Source: an uncultured bacterium (GTDB taxonomy: Bacteria > Bacillota > Clostridia > Lachnospirales > Lachnospiraceae). Taken from it: 64,000 nt of DNA. The notes beneath the pieces were generated by a model. It was given only the letters and a program-made list of their open reading frames with translations. It was not told where the DNA came from and made no database searches. Both the position numbers and the translations under genes were made by a program. Of the stretch, positions 23,894-33,812 are shown one piece after another (position 1 is the stretch's first letter; every line of letters begins with the position of its first letter). The stretch lies in assembly GCA_947243845.1 (NCBI GenBank), contig CAMXIF010000001.1, forward strand, positions 1-64,000, read 5' to 3'.

Positions 23894-26314
23894 ATGAATA
23901 CAGCATTATCATGGATTAAAGCATATGTGCCGGATATTACATGCACAGACCAGGAATATATGGATGCAATGACGCTTTCCGGTACCAAGGTGGAAGGTTA
24001 TACAAGACTTGACAAAAATCTGGAGAAGATTGTGGTCGGTCAGATTGAAAAGATTGAAAAACATCCGGATGCGGATAAACTGATCGTCTGTCAGGTCAAT
24101 ATTGGCGAGGAAGTGATTCAGATTGTTACCGGCGCCCCGAATGTGAAAGAGGGCGACAAGGTGCCGGTGGTCTTAGACGGCGGCAAAGTGGCGGGCGGTC
24201 ATGACGGTGGCCCCCTGCCGGAGGATGGGATTGTGATTAAGGCAGGGAAACTGCGCGGCGTACCTTCCAATGGTATGATGTGTTCCATTGAAGAACTGGG
24301 TTCCAGTCGGGATATGTACCCGGAAGCACCGGAGATGGGTATTTATATTTTTGAAGAAGATGTGCCGGTGGGAAGCGATGCCGTAGAAGCATTGGGACTC
24401 AGGGATACCGTATTCGAGTATGAAGTGACATCAAACCGCGTAGACTGTTACAGTGTGATCGGTATTGCCAGAGAGGCGGCAGCTACGTTCAGAAAGCCCT
24501 TTATTCTGCCGGAAGTAACGGTGAAAGGCAATGACGAAAATGTGGAAGACTATATCAGTGTGGAAGTATTGGATCAGGAACTCTGCCCAAGATACTGTGC
24601 AAGGGTGTGTAAGAACATTAAGATTGGTCCTTCTCCCAAATGGATGCAGAGACGCCTTGCGGCCAGCGGGATCCGTCCCATCAATAATCTGGTAGATATC
24701 ACAAACTACGTGATGGAAGAATATGGTCAGCCCATGCACGCGTATGACTTAAATACCATTGCGGGCCATAAGATCATTGTGCGCCGTGCTAAAGACGGGG
24801 ATGTGTTCCAGACGCTGGATGGACAGGACAGGGCGCTGGATTCCGAGGTGCTGATGATCTGTGATGCTAAGAAGGAAGTGGGTATCGCCGGTATCATGGG
24901 CGGTGAGAATTCCAAGATTACGGACGATGTGACTACGGTGCTCTTCGAGGCCGCCACATTCAATGGAGCCAATATCCGTAAATCTGCCAAGCGCGTGGGT
25001 CTGCGGACAGATGCGTCCGGTAAGTTTGAGAAAGGTTTGGATCCTCATAATGCGGAAGCGGCCATTAACAGAGCCTGCCAGTTGATTGAAGAGTTTGGCT
25101 GCGGCGAAGTGGTGAGCGGTATGGTGGACGTGCGGGGCGAACTGAAAGAAGAAGTTGTCCTGCCCTTTGCACCGGACAGTTATAATAAACTGCTCGGCAC
25201 ACAGGTGTCCAAAGAGGAGATGCTTGCAATCTTTAAGATGATTGAGGTAGAATATAATGAGACTTCCAACAGCCTGAAAGTCCCTACTTTCCGACAGGAT
25301 ATTTTAAGACAGTGTGACATTGCGGAGGAGGTAGCCAGATTTTACGGTTATGATAAGATTCCGACTACGCTGCCTACCGGTGAGGCTACTACGGGCAAAC
25401 TTCCCTTCAAGTTACGGATTGAGCAGAAAGCAAGGGATATCGCTGAATACTGCGGTTTCTCTCAGGGTATGTGCTATTCCTTTGAGAGTCCCAAGGTGTT
25501 TGACAAACTGCTTCTCGATGCAGATGATCCGGCTAGGGCGGCGATCACCATTGCCAATCCGCTGGGAGAGGATTTCTCCATCATGAGGACCATTTCCCTG
25601 CATGGTATGCTCACAAGTCTTGCCACCAACTATAACAGGCGCAATAAAGATGTACGGCTCTACGAATTAGGAAATATCTATCTGCCCAAGGCTCTGCCGC
25701 TTACGGAACTGCCGGAAGAGCGGATGCAGTTCACATTGGGTATGTACGGAGACTGTGATTTCTTTACCATGAAGGGTGTGCTGGAAGAGTTCTTTGACAG
25801 TATCGGCATGAGAAAGAAAGCGGTCTATGATCCCAAGGCTGGGAGAAATTACCTGCATCCGGGCAGACAGGCTGACATTTATTACGATGATACCCTGGTG
25901 GGCTATCTGGGTGAGGTTCATCCGGAAGTCTGCGATAATTATGACATGAAGACCAGGGCCTATGTGGCAGTTCTCGACATGCCGGCAGTTCTTCCTTTTG
26001 CCACCTTTGACCGCAAGTATGAGGGGATTGCGAAATATCCTGCGGTGCTTCGGGATATCAGTATGGTGGTGCCAAAAGAGATTATGGCAGGTCAGATTGA
26101 AGCCGTGATTGCCCAGAGAGGCGGTAAGATTCTGGAAGACTATCAGCTCTTTGATATCTATGAGGGCGACCAGATTAAAGAAGGGTATAAGTCGGTAGCT
26201 TACTCTATCACTTTCCGGGCGAAGGACAGGACACTGGAAGAGGCCGATGTGACTGCGGCCATGAAGAAGATATTAAATGGATTGGAAGGCATGGGAATCG
26301 AGTTGAGAAGTTAA
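23894..26314 (+). CDS. pheT: Phenylalanyl-tRNA synthetase beta subunit
   Basis: An 806-residue subunit of normal length. Domains in order: tRNA-binding EMAP-like domain (about 40-150; IEKIEKHPDADKLIVCQVNIG), B3/B4 editing domain (about 205-370), B5 (about 400-475), catalytic-like core, and the C-terminal FDX-ACB anticodon-binding domain (about 713-805; YPAVLRDISMVVPKEI, then SYSITFRAKDRTLEEADV, with ITFRA shape conserved). It acts with PheS and proofreads Tyr-tRNA-Phe. The ribosome binding site AAAGGAAAAGG precedes the ATG. Followed closely by the aminopeptidase gene. Confidence 0.97.
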   Translation: MNTALSWIKAYVPDITCTDQEYMDAMTLSGTKVEGYTRLDKNLEKIVVGQIEKIEKHPDADKLIVCQVNIGEEVIQIVTGAPNVKEGDKVPVVLDGGKVAGGHDGGPLPEDGIVIKAGKLRGVPSNGMMCSIEELGSSRDMYPEAPEMGIYIFEEDVPVGSDAVEALGLRDTVFEYEVTSNRVDCYSVIGIAREAAATFRKPFILPEVTVKGNDENVEDYISVEVLDQELCPRYCARVCKNIKIGPSPKWMQRRLAASGIRPINNLVDITNYVMEEYGQPMHAYDLNTIAGHKIIVRRAKDGDVFQTLDGQDRALDSEVLMICDAKKEVGIAGIMGGENSKITDDVTTVLFEAATFNGANIRKSAKRVGLRTDASGKFEKGLDPHNAEAAINRACQLIEEFGCGEVVSGMVDVRGELKEEVVLPFAPDSYNKLLGTQVSKEEMLAIFKMIEVEYNETSNSLKVPTFRQDILRQCDIAEEVARFYGYDKIPTTLPTGEATTGKLPFKLRIEQKARDIAEYCGFSQGMCYSFESPKVFDKLLLDADDPARAAITIANPLGEDFSIMRTISLHGMLTSLATNYNRRNKDVRLYELGNIYLPKALPLTELPEERMQFTLGMYGDCDFFTMKGVLEEFFDSIGMRKKAVYDPKAGRNYLHPGRQADIYYDDTLVGYLGEVHPEVCDNYDMKTRAYVAVLDMPAVLPFATFDRKYEGIAKYPAVLRDISMVVPKEIMAGQIEAVIAQRGGKILEDYQLFDIYEGDQIKEGYKSVAYSITFRAKDRTLEEADVTAAMKKILNGLEGMGIELRS

Positions 26315-26339
26315 GGTAACAGTTGAAACGGAGGTTATT

Positions 26340-27761
26340 ATGGAACAGAAAAACACATGGGAAACTTACAATGCAAAGCAGCTGAAGGAAGTGGACAGCT
26401 TTGCCAGAGAGTATATGGATTTTTTGGATAACGGCAAGACGGAAAGGGAATGTATCGACCAGATTGTCAATACCGTGGAGAGTGCAGGATACCAGGAGTT
26501 AGAAGCGCTTGTCAAGGCAGGTAAACAGTTGAAAGCCGGAGACAAGGTCTATGAGGTATGGATGAATAAATCCATCGTACTGTTCCAGATTGGAGAGCAG
26601 AAGCTGGAAGACGGCATGAATATTCTCGGTGCTCATATTGATTCTCCCCGCCTGGATGTGAAACAGAATCCGCTGTATGAGGAGGGCGGTTTCGCTTATC
26701 TGGACACCCATTATTACGGCGGCGTGAAGAAGTACCAGTGGGTGACGATTCCTTTGGCAATCCATGGTGTGGTGGTGAAGAAGGACGGCGAGACCGTGGA
26801 AGTGAATGTGGGTGAGAATGAGGACGATCCGGTATTTTTCATCTCAGATCTGTTGATCCATCTGGCACAGGAGCAGCTGGAGAAGAAAGCCAATAAGGTG
26901 ATTGAGGGCGAGGCGCTGGATATTATTATAGGCAACAAGCCGCTCACCATCGATAAGAAAAAGAAGAAAGACGGTGAAGAGGAAAAGGCGGAGAAAGATG
27001 CTGTGAAGAAAGGCATTCTGGATATCCTGCAGAAAAGCTATGGGATTGAGGAAGAGGACTTTATCTCGGCAGAACTGGAAGTGGTGCCTGCGGGTAAGGC
27101 CAGGGAGGCCGGGTTTGACCGGAGTATGATTCTGGCATACGGACAGGATGACCGTGTGTGCGCTTTTTCTTCCTTAAAAGCAATGCTGGAAACAGGGAAG
27201 ACGAAACGGACAGCCTGCTGTATCCTGGTGGACAAAGAAGAGATAGGAAGTGTCGGCGCCACCGGCATGCAGTCCAAATTTTTTGAAAATGCGGTGGCGG
27301 AAGTGATGAACCTGATGGGAGAATACAGCGAATTGAATCTGCGCAGATGTCTGGCACATTCTTGTATGCTTTCCTCAGATGTGAGCAGTGCTTTTGACCC
27401 ATCCTTTGCATCCAGTTTCGATAAAAAGAATGTGGCGTATTTGGGTGGCGGCATGGTATTTAACAAGTTTACCGGTTCCCGCGGCAAGTCCGGATCCAAT
27501 GACGCCAATGCAGAGTATCTGGGACATATCCGGGCAATCTTTGAGAAAGAGAAAGTCAACTTCCAGACGGCGGAACTGGGTAAAGTAGACTTGGGCGGCG
27601 GCGGAACCATCGCTTATATTCTGGCGCTTTATGGAATGAATGTCATCGACAGCGGCGTGGCGGTACTGAACATGCACGCGCCATGGGAAGCTACCAGCAA
27701 AGCGGATGTGTATGAGACCAAGCGTGGTTACATGGCGTTCCTTCAGAACGCAGATATGTAA
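26340..27761 (+). CDS. M18-family metalloaminopeptidase
   Basis: A 473-residue M18 aminopeptidase, a binuclear zinc enzyme that trims N-terminal residues from peptides, usually as a dodecamer. Metal ligands and catalytic residues are visible in GAHIDSPR (H99, D101), VDKEEIGSVGATG (the catalytic and metal glutamates) and LGGGGTIAYILA with a closing histidine in VLNMHAPWE. A charged insertion rich in lysine and glutamate (about 200-220) is a surface loop. It begins 26 bases after pheT with GGAGG in the spacer and may share its transcript. Confidence 0.92.
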   Translation: MEQKNTWETYNAKQLKEVDSFAREYMDFLDNGKTERECIDQIVNTVESAGYQELEALVKAGKQLKAGDKVYEVWMNKSIVLFQIGEQKLEDGMNILGAHIDSPRLDVKQNPLYEEGGFAYLDTHYYGGVKKYQWVTIPLAIHGVVVKKDGETVEVNVGENEDDPVFFISDLLIHLAQEQLEKKANKVIEGEALDIIIGNKPLTIDKKKKKDGEEEKAEKDAVKKGILDILQKSYGIEEEDFISAELEVVPAGKAREAGFDRSMILAYGQDDRVCAFSSLKAMLETGKTKRTACCILVDKEEIGSVGATGMQSKFFENAVAEVMNLMGEYSELNLRRCLAHSCMLSSDVSSAFDPSFASSFDKKNVAYLGGGMVFNKFTGSRGKSGSNDANAEYLGHIRAIFEKEKVNFQTAELGKVDLGGGGTIAYILALYGMNVIDSGVAVLNMHAPWEATSKADVYETKRGYMAFLQNADM

Positions 27762-27825
27762 GGTTTGCAGGAACTGAAAGATAGTTGTCCGGCAATTTAC
27801 AAAATAGGGATATACAGAGGAAAAT

Positions 27826-28893
27826 ATGACTGCGTTAAAGAAATCTGATTTTTACTTTGCACTGCCGGAGGAATTGATTGCCCAGGATCCGTTAGAAGAT
27901 CGTTCGGCGTCCAGACTTCTTGTGCTGGATAAGGAAACCGGAAAGACAGAGCATCATGTATTTAAAGAGATTATTGATTATTTAAGGCCGGGCGATTGTC
28001 TGGTCTTAAATAACACCAAAGTACTGCCGGCAAGGCTGTTTGGTGTCAAGGAGGATACCGGCGCCGCCATTGAAGTGCTGCTTTTAAAAAGAAAAGAGAA
28101 GGATATTTGGGAGACGCTTGTAAAACCCGGCAAGAAAGCCAGACCAGGCACCAGACTTGTGTTTGGGGACGGAAGTCTGCGGGCGGAAGTGCTGGAAGTT
28201 GTGGAAGAAGGCAACCGTCTGATTCATTTTACCTATGAAGGCATTTTTGAACAGATTCTGGATCGACTGGGAGAGATGCCGTTACCCCCTTACATTACGC
28301 ATAAACTGGAAGATAAGAATCGTTATCAGACCGTATACGCCAAATATGAAGGTTCTGCGGCGGCACCTACGGCAGGGCTGCATTTTACGGAGGAACTGTT
28401 GCAGAAGATTGCTGACAAAGGGGTGGAGACTGTCTATGTGACACTTCATGTGGGACTTGGCACCTTCCGTCCGGTAAAAGCAGACAACCTGTCGGAACAT
28501 CATATGCATTCTGAGTATTATGAAGTGAGCGCAGAGGCGGCAGATCAGATCAATCGTGTGAAAGCCGCCGGCGGCCGGATCATCTGCGTGGGTACCACCA
28601 GCTGCCGGACCGTGGAGAGTGCGGCGGATTGTAACGGTATGGTGCAGTCGGGATGCGGCAACACAGAAATCTTTATTTATCCGGGCTACCAGTTTAAGGT
28701 GTTGGACGGTCTGATTACCAATTTCCATCTGCCGGAGTCTACGCTTGTGATGTTGGTCAGCGCTCTGGCAGGCAGGGAACATGTGCTTGCAGCTTACCAG
28801 GAGGCGATAGAGAAGAGGTACCGGTTTTTTAGTTTCGGGGATGCGATGTTTATCGTTGACAACCTGTCGAAAGATTCAATAACTATTCAATAA
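27826..28893 (+). CDS. queA: S-adenosylmethionine:tRNA ribosyltransferase-isomerase
   Basis: A 355-residue QueA that transfers the ribosyl group of SAM to preQ1 in tRNA, producing epoxyqueuosine. Family motifs are [60 protein letters not shown]-like [18 protein letters not shown] and the end [12 protein letters not shown]. Length is normal. No tgt or other queuosine gene is adjacent. The start at 27826 is the usual one, with GAGGAAA upstream. Confidence 0.96.
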   Translation: MTALKKSDFYFALPEELIAQDPLEDRSASRLLVLDKETGKTEHHVFKEIIDYLRPGDCLVLNNTKVLPARLFGVKEDTGAAIEVLLLKRKEKDIWETLVKPGKKARPGTRLVFGDGSLRAEVLEVVEEGNRLIHFTYEGIFEQILDRLGEMPLPPYITHKLEDKNRYQTVYAKYEGSAAAPTAGLHFTEELLQKIADKGVETVYVTLHVGLGTFRPVKADNLSEHHMHSEYYEVSAEAADQINRVKAAGGRIICVGTTSCRTVESAADCNGMVQSGCGNTEIFIYPGYQFKVLDGLITNFHLPESTLVMLVSALAGREHVLAAYQEAIEKRYRFFSFGDAMFIVDNLSKDSITIQ

Positions 28894-29005
28894 CTATGGA
28901 ATGATCACGCAGATTGTGGCAGACTCCACAGTCATTCGGGAAATGTACGAGCCCTTTTATTAAACTTTACGCAAAGGCTGACGCAGGGCAGGGAAAGGAT
29001 TGCTC

Positions 29006-29692
29006 ATGGAGATTTATTATGTGGAGGATGATACAGATATCGCTCAGTCTACCCGGACTTATCTTGAACAGAATGGATATCGGGTGTCTTTGTTTCCTAC
29101 GATACGGGAAGCACAGATTGCATTACGGGAGGGGTGTCCTTCCCTGGTGCTGGTAGACTGGAATATGCCGGACGGTCATGGAAGCGCGCTGTGTCGGTGG
29201 ATTCGGGCCAACAGAAAGGGGCTGCCGGTAATCTTCCTTACTGTGCGGGGTGACTCCAGGGATATTGTGGATGGGTTTGCCTGTGGAGCGGATGATTATG
29301 TGGTCAAGCCTTTTGAACTGGAAATTTTGCTTTCCAGAATCCGTGCTCTGCTCAGAAGAGCGGGAGATATTTCCGGACGATATCTGTCCTGTGATGGAAT
29401 CGTACTGGACAGGGAAGCGATGCAGGTCAGATGCCAAGAGGAAGAAATTACTTTGAGTCTGGCGGAATATCGTCTGCTTTTATTATTGTTGGAGAATCAG
29501 GGGAAGACGCTGCCCCGTGAACGGATTTTAGAAGCTTTGTGGGATGCAGATGGTAATTTTGTCAATGATAATACATTGACAGTGACCATAAAGCGTCTGC
29601 GGGAAAAGCTGCATCAGCCTGTCTGTATCAAAACAGTCAGGAGTATCGGTTATCGGATGGAGGAGACCCTATGCTGGAAAGAAAACAGTTAA
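29006..29692 (+). CDS. OmpR-family response regulator
   Basis: A 228-residue regulator. The receiver (about 1-115) has D8/D9 in VEDDTD, phosphoacceptor D51 in VLVDWNMPDGHG, and K100 in VVKPFE. A winged-helix Trans_reg_C domain follows (about 130-225; SLAEYRLLLLLLENQGKTLPRERILEALW, then VTIKRLREKL). The ATG at 29006 is preferred over TTG 29000 because it places GAAAGGA at a normal distance. It overlaps the kinase gene by 22 bases. The PhoB-like direct repeats at 30681-30699 are its likely target. Confidence 0.94.
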   Translation: MEIYYVEDDTDIAQSTRTYLEQNGYRVSLFPTIREAQIALREGCPSLVLVDWNMPDGHGSALCRWIRANRKGLPVIFLTVRGDSRDIVDGFACGADDYVVKPFELEILLSRIRALLRRAGDISGRYLSCDGIVLDREAMQVRCQEEEITLSLAEYRLLLLLLENQGKTLPRERILEALWDADGNFVNDNTLTVTIKRLREKLHQPVCIKTVRSIGYRMEETLCWKENS

Positions 29693-30690
29693 TAATTTTA
29701 ATGGGATTTGTTATGTCCGTCAGTTTGCTGGCGGCTTTTTTTACGGCATTGTTTATGGTAGTGTCTTATCGCATGTTATCAGCGCTATCAGGGGAAATGC
29801 TCCTGTGTATGGCGGCAGGTTTTGGGGCAGCGGCAAGTCTGTTTGCAGGCACTGTTTTATATATGAAAAAGACGACAGACAAGCGTGTACAGACACTGAC
29901 AGATTATCTGGAACAGATCAATATGGGGAGGGCAGGAATCCTTATGCCGGAAGGGGAGGACGAACTATCCAAGCTGCAAGATGAGATTTATAAAACAGTT
30001 ACCATGTTGTATCAGACCAGAGATGAGGCATTACAGACCAGGAATCGTTATGCACAGAACCTGTCCAATATTGCCCATCAGATCAAGACACCTATCACGG
30101 CCATCTGCCTGGCGTTACAGATGGGACAGGATGAAACCGAGCGGCTGCAGGAAAAGATTTACAGACAGCTTTCACGACTGACGCATCTGGAGGAAGCGCT
30201 TCTGTTATTGGCTGGAATGGATGCGGGAACCCTGTCTTTTAGAAAGGAAAAGGTAGATGTATACACCCTGTTGATGATGGCGGCGGATAATTTACAAGAA
30301 CTGTTTCGACAGGCCCAGGTAGGTGTTTCAATACCGGAATTGGGGGAACTGTCCATTAACGCAGATTTTGAATGGACCATGGAAGCGGTGATGAATCTGC
30401 TTAAGAATTGTATGGAACATACGCCGCAGGGCGGAAGTGTTTGCTGTCAGTATGAACGAAATCCGCTCTATGCAGAGATTCGGATATGGGATAGCGGCAT
30501 GGGATTTGAGCAGGAGGATATCCCCCATTTATTTGAACGGTTTTATCGTGGCAAAAATGCCTCAGAGGGCGGTATCGGCATTGGCCTTGCGTTGGCAAAG
30601 GAGATTATTGAACGTCAGAACGGTACCCTCAGGGCGTTAAACAGGACAGAGGGCGGTGCATGTTTTGAAATCCGTATCTATTGTCACTGA
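29671..30690 (+). CDS. Short-loop sensor histidine kinase (BceS-like)
   Basis: A 339-residue kinase with two membrane helices (about 8-32 and 43-65) joined by only some ten residues, the layout of intramembrane-sensing Bce-type kinases that read their signal through a partner ABC transporter. H136 lies in LSNIAHQIKTP (HisKA), and the ATPase domain has an N box (MNLLKNCMEHTP) and G boxes (IWDSGMGFEQEDIPHLFERF, GIGIGLALAKEII). The partner transporter genes follow directly. Probable signals are cell-wall-active peptides, inferred from family only. Confidence 0.93.
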   Translation: MLERKQLIILMGFVMSVSLLAAFFTALFMVVSYRMLSALSGEMLLCMAAGFGAAASLFAGTVLYMKKTTDKRVQTLTDYLEQINMGRAGILMPEGEDELSKLQDEIYKTVTMLYQTRDEALQTRNRYAQNLSNIAHQIKTPITAICLALQMGQDETERLQEKIYRQLSRLTHLEEALLLLAGMDAGTLSFRKEKVDVYTLLMMAADNLQELFRQAQVGVSIPELGELSINADFEWTMEAVMNLLKNCMEHTPQGGSVCCQYERNPLYAEIRIWDSGMGFEQEDIPHLFERFYRGKNASEGGIGIGLALAKEIIERQNGTLRALNRTEGGACFEIRIYCH

Positions 30691-30719
30691 GTTGTCACTT
30701 TACTTTGCTATACTATACA
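30681..30719 (+). promoter_or_regulatory. Response-regulator box and promoter before the ABC transporter
   Basis: TTGTCACT occurs twice (30681-30688 and 30692-30699), a direct repeat with 11-bp period typical of OmpR/PhoB-class binding sites. The second copy's TTGTCA (30692-30697) can double as a -35, with TATACA at 30714-30719 after a 16-bp spacer. The first copy overlaps the last codons of the kinase gene. Confidence 0.6.
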
Positions 30720-30741
30720 GCATAGAAAGGTTGGTGATAAG

Positions 30742-31419
30742 ACGGAAATCTTAAAATGTGAGGGAGTGAGCAGGGTATATGGGAGCGGAGAAAACCGTGT
30801 GACGGCGCTCGATGGGATCGACCTGTCCGTGGAAGCAGGAGAGTTTGTGGCCATTGTTGGGGCATCCGGTTCCGGTAAATCCACGCTGTTACACATTCTT
30901 GGCAGTGTGGATCAGCCTACTGCAGGGAAAGTCCTGATAGACGGCATGGATATCGCTTCTCTGAATCAGAAACAGTCGGCTGTTTTCCGGCGCAGAAAGG
31001 TAGGTATTATCTATCAGTTCTACAATCTGATTCCTACACTGACGGTTGAAAAAAATATTCAGATGCCCTTGCTCTTGGATAAGAAGAAAATAAACAGAGA
31101 GTACTTCGATCAGATTGTGACTGCTCTTGGCATTGCCGATAAACTGCAAGCGCTTCCCAGTCAGCTTTCAGGCGGTCAGCAGCAGCGGGCAGCCATTGCC
31201 AGGGCATTAATTTACCGACCGGCAATCCTTCTGGCGGACGAACCCACAGGCAATCTGGATCAGAAAAATTCCAAGGAAATTATGGATATGCTGAGTCTTT
31301 CCAACCGTAATCTGAAACAGACCATTCTGTTGATCACGCATGATGAGAAAGCGGCTCTTACGGCTGACCGTATCATAACCATTGAAGATGGTCGTATCGT
31401 CAGTGATATGAGGAGGTGA
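30742..31419 (+). CDS. ABC transporter ATP-binding protein (BceA/LolD type)
   Basis: The ATPase of an FtsX-type exporter or sensor transporter. Walker A is GASGSGKST, the signature is LSGGQQQRAAIARAL, Walker B is ILLADEPTG, and the H-loop is LLITHDEK. The reading frame is open upstream and encodes EILKCEGVSRVYGSGEN, the expected first strand of the domain, but the codon where Met is expected is ACG (30742-30744). The first ordinary start is GTG 30766, which would remove about eight residues of the core sheet. I give the upstream limit because the domain needs it. It is followed by the permease gene with a 5-base gap. Confidence 0.88.
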   Translation, partial: TEILKCEGVSRVYGSGENRVTALDGIDLSVEAGEFVAIVGASGSGKSTLLHILGSVDQPTAGKVLIDGMDIASLNQKQSAVFRRRKVGIIYQFYNLIPTLTVEKNIQMPLLLDKKKINREYFDQIVTALGIADKLQALPSQLSGGQQQRAAIARALIYRPAILLADEPTGNLDQKNSKEIMDMLSLSNRNLKQTILLITHDEKAALTADRIITIEDGRIVSDMRR

Positions 31420-31424
31420 TCGGT

Positions 31425-33665
31425 ATGTGGAAAGCATATTCGGCGGGCTATATTAAACAGAACCGGGCTGTCTGCGCTTCTGTCAGGGCGGCGGCTTTGA
31501 TCGCGGCATTATTTCTGTCCTTTCTGTGCGGGTTGTTTTATAATTTCTGGCAGGATAATATTGCCAACGTGACCGAGGAAGAAGGCCCATGGCATGGACG
31601 GATAACAGCTGAGATTGATGAGCAGGAAATTTCTATGATACGCAGCTTGGAGCATGTGAAAAGTGTGACGGTCAAGGAAGGGATGCCCGGGGAAGATGGG
31701 ACGGTGGTAGATATCATTTTTGATCCGGTGCGGTCGATTGTAACGGAGATGCCTCTGATTACAGAGACACTGGGGCTTGAAGAAGGGGATGCGTCCTATC
31801 ATTATCAGCTTTTGTCGCTGTATTTTGTGCGGATTCCGGGAGATGAATATCCAAGGCTTGTGATGCCGTTTTATCTGGCAATCATTGTGTTGGTCTGTAT
31901 CTCTATGTTGCTGGTAATCTACAATGCCTTTGCGTTTACAATGCACACCAGAGTGCATCAGTTTGGTATTTTTGCCAGTGTGGGAGCAACACCGGCACAA
32001 ATTCGTATCTGTCTGCTGCAGGAAGCCTTTCGCATGACGATCTGGCCAATCCTTGTGGGGATTTTGATGGGTGTGGTTCTATGCCGTGGTGTAATGGCGG
32101 CAATTGTAAAGATGGCAGAGCAGATTGTGGGCGGAAGAAGCGCTGAATTTATGTATCCGCCGTATCTGATGGGATGCACACTTGTATTGTCAGCCACAAC
32201 AGTGCTTATAGCGGCCTGGATACCGGCTAAGAAGATGAGCCGAATGACACCCCTTGAGGCGATCCGGGAGGGGGAAGAGATACATCTCACCAGGAGAAAG
32301 CATTCTCTCATCATGTCTCTTTTATTTGGTTTGGAAGGGGAACTGGCAGGGAATTTTTTAAAAGCGCAGAAAAGGGCATTTCGCACGGCTACCTTGTCCC
32401 TGACGTTGTCATTTATGGGATTTATGCTGGTGCAATGTTTCTTTACATTATCAGACATCAGCACAGAAGAAACTTATTTCGCCAGATATCAGGATGTCTG
32501 GGATATCATGGTGACGGTGCAGGATACCGGAATTGATCAGGTAAGGCAAAACGATGTGGAGGCATTACGGAAATTGACCGGTGTGGAGGATGTGGCAGTA
32601 TATCAGAAGGCAGAAGCAGTCTGTAAGATGCCTGAGGACTGGGCCAGCGGGGAACTTATGACGCTGGGCGGTTTGGAGGCGCTGACGGATGGAAGTGTCA
32701 TTTCAGCACAGGGAATATATACGGTGAAAGCGCCTATTGTGGTATTAGATGATGAGAGTTTCCGGCAATACTATGAACAGTTTGGAACCGGCAATAAGAC
32801 AGATTGGTCCCGGGGAGAGGGAGGCACAGAGTTTCTGGAAGGTACGGTGGTGATCAATCGTGTGTGGGACAGTCTGCACAGTAATTTCCGAGACCGTCAA
32901 TACATTTCCTTTGTGCAGGAAAATCAGGAGAAGATCACATTGGATGGGGCAGATTCGGATAAAAGACTGACAGAAGTTCCAATTCTGGCATACGTGAAGA
33001 AGACGCCGGTTTTGCGGGAGGAATATGCAGACTATGCTTTGATACAGGTTATGTCGCAGTCCTATTGGGAAACAATAACAGCATTGAAAAGCGGCGCCGA
33101 ACGGGATACTTATATCCGCATTCTGACGGATGAGGATATTTCAATTGAGCAGTTATCGGAACTTGAGAAAAAAGCGGAACAGATTCTTGGCGGATCATAT
33201 GACATAGAAAGTGAAAACCGTCTGCAGGAAAAAGTCAGGAATGACGAGATGATTGCCGGATATAAATATATTCTTGGCGGTTTTTGCGTTTTGCTTGCAA
33301 TCATCGGCATTGCCAATGTGTTTTCCAACACGCTGGGATTCTTGCGCATCAGAAGAAGAGAGGTTGCCCGTTATTTATCCGTAGGGCTTACGCCTGGAGG
33401 AGTAGGAAAAGTGTTTGCACTGGAAGCGGTGGTGATCGCCAGTCGTCCTATGTTGATTACCCTGCCGATTATTATAGTGTTGATGGGAATGATGATCAAA
33501 GCCAGTTATCTGAATCCGATGGTGTTTATCAGGAGGGCGCCGGTCAGTCAGATGCTGCTGTTTATGGCGGCGATTTATGTCTCTGTGGCGGCGGCATATT
33601 ATCTGGGCGGAAAGAAGGTGCTTGGCTGTAATATTTCCGAGACTCTGCGGGAGGATTTCGTATAG
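31425..33665 (+). CDS. ABC transporter permease, FtsX type
   Basis: A 746-residue permease with two FtsX-like halves. The first half has one N-terminal helix (about 15-37), an extracellular segment (about 40-145) and three helices with the LVIYNAFAFTMHTRVHQFGIFASVGATPAQIR signature split across residues 160-200. The second half has a large extracellular domain (about 345-605) and three C-terminal helices (SNTLGFLRIRRREVARYLSVGLTPGGV). AGGAGG is eight bases before ATG 31425. With the short-loop kinase and regulator it looks like a peptide-sensing and detoxification module, though BceB proper has ten helices. Confidence 0.9.
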   Translation: MWKAYSAGYIKQNRAVCASVRAAALIAALFLSFLCGLFYNFWQDNIANVTEEEGPWHGRITAEIDEQEISMIRSLEHVKSVTVKEGMPGEDGTVVDIIFDPVRSIVTEMPLITETLGLEEGDASYHYQLLSLYFVRIPGDEYPRLVMPFYLAIIVLVCISMLLVIYNAFAFTMHTRVHQFGIFASVGATPAQIRICLLQEAFRMTIWPILVGILMGVVLCRGVMAAIVKMAEQIVGGRSAEFMYPPYLMGCTLVLSATTVLIAAWIPAKKMSRMTPLEAIREGEEIHLTRRKHSLIMSLLFGLEGELAGNFLKAQKRAFRTATLSLTLSFMGFMLVQCFFTLSDISTEETYFARYQDVWDIMVTVQDTGIDQVRQNDVEALRKLTGVEDVAVYQKAEAVCKMPEDWASGELMTLGGLEALTDGSVISAQGIYTVKAPIVVLDDESFRQYYEQFGTGNKTDWSRGEGGTEFLEGTVVINRVWDSLHSNFRDRQYISFVQENQEKITLDGADSDKRLTEVPILAYVKKTPVLREEYADYALIQVMSQSYWETITALKSGAERDTYIRILTDEDISIEQLSELEKKAEQILGGSYDIESENRLQEKVRNDEMIAGYKYILGGFCVLLAIIGIANVFSNTLGFLRIRRREVARYLSVGLTPGGVGKVFALEAVVIASRPMLITLPIIIVLMGMMIKASYLNPMVFIRRAPVSQMLLFMAAIYVSVAAAYYLGGKKVLGCNISETLREDFV

Positions 33666-33696
33666 TATATCAAAATATTTTGCTGTGATAAAGCAC

Positions 33697-33749
33697 TTGA
33701 CTTTGGTATGAAATCGTACTATAATTCACATAGTACGATTTCGTACTAT
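33697..33749 (+). promoter_or_regulatory. Promoter and palindromic operator of the MarR-MATE operon
   Basis: TTGACT (33697-33702) and TATAAT (33720-33725) are 17 bp apart. A perfect 12-bp inverted repeat, AAATCGTACTAT (33711-33722) and ATAGTACGATTT (33730-33741), straddles the -10, and a third half-site TCGTACTAT follows at 33741-33749. Binding there would block RNA polymerase, as expected for autorepression by the adjacent MarR protein. Confidence 0.8.
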
Positions 33750-33812
33750 GTAAGGATACTTGTGGTGGATATTGAATGGATTTGCCATAAGTATACACAC
33801 AGAGAAAGGGGC

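Noticed and set aside
26499-27677. Several minus-strand frames opposite the M18 aminopeptidase gene
   Set aside because: Multiple overlapping shadow frames with no start context; the plus-strand gene accounts for the sequence.
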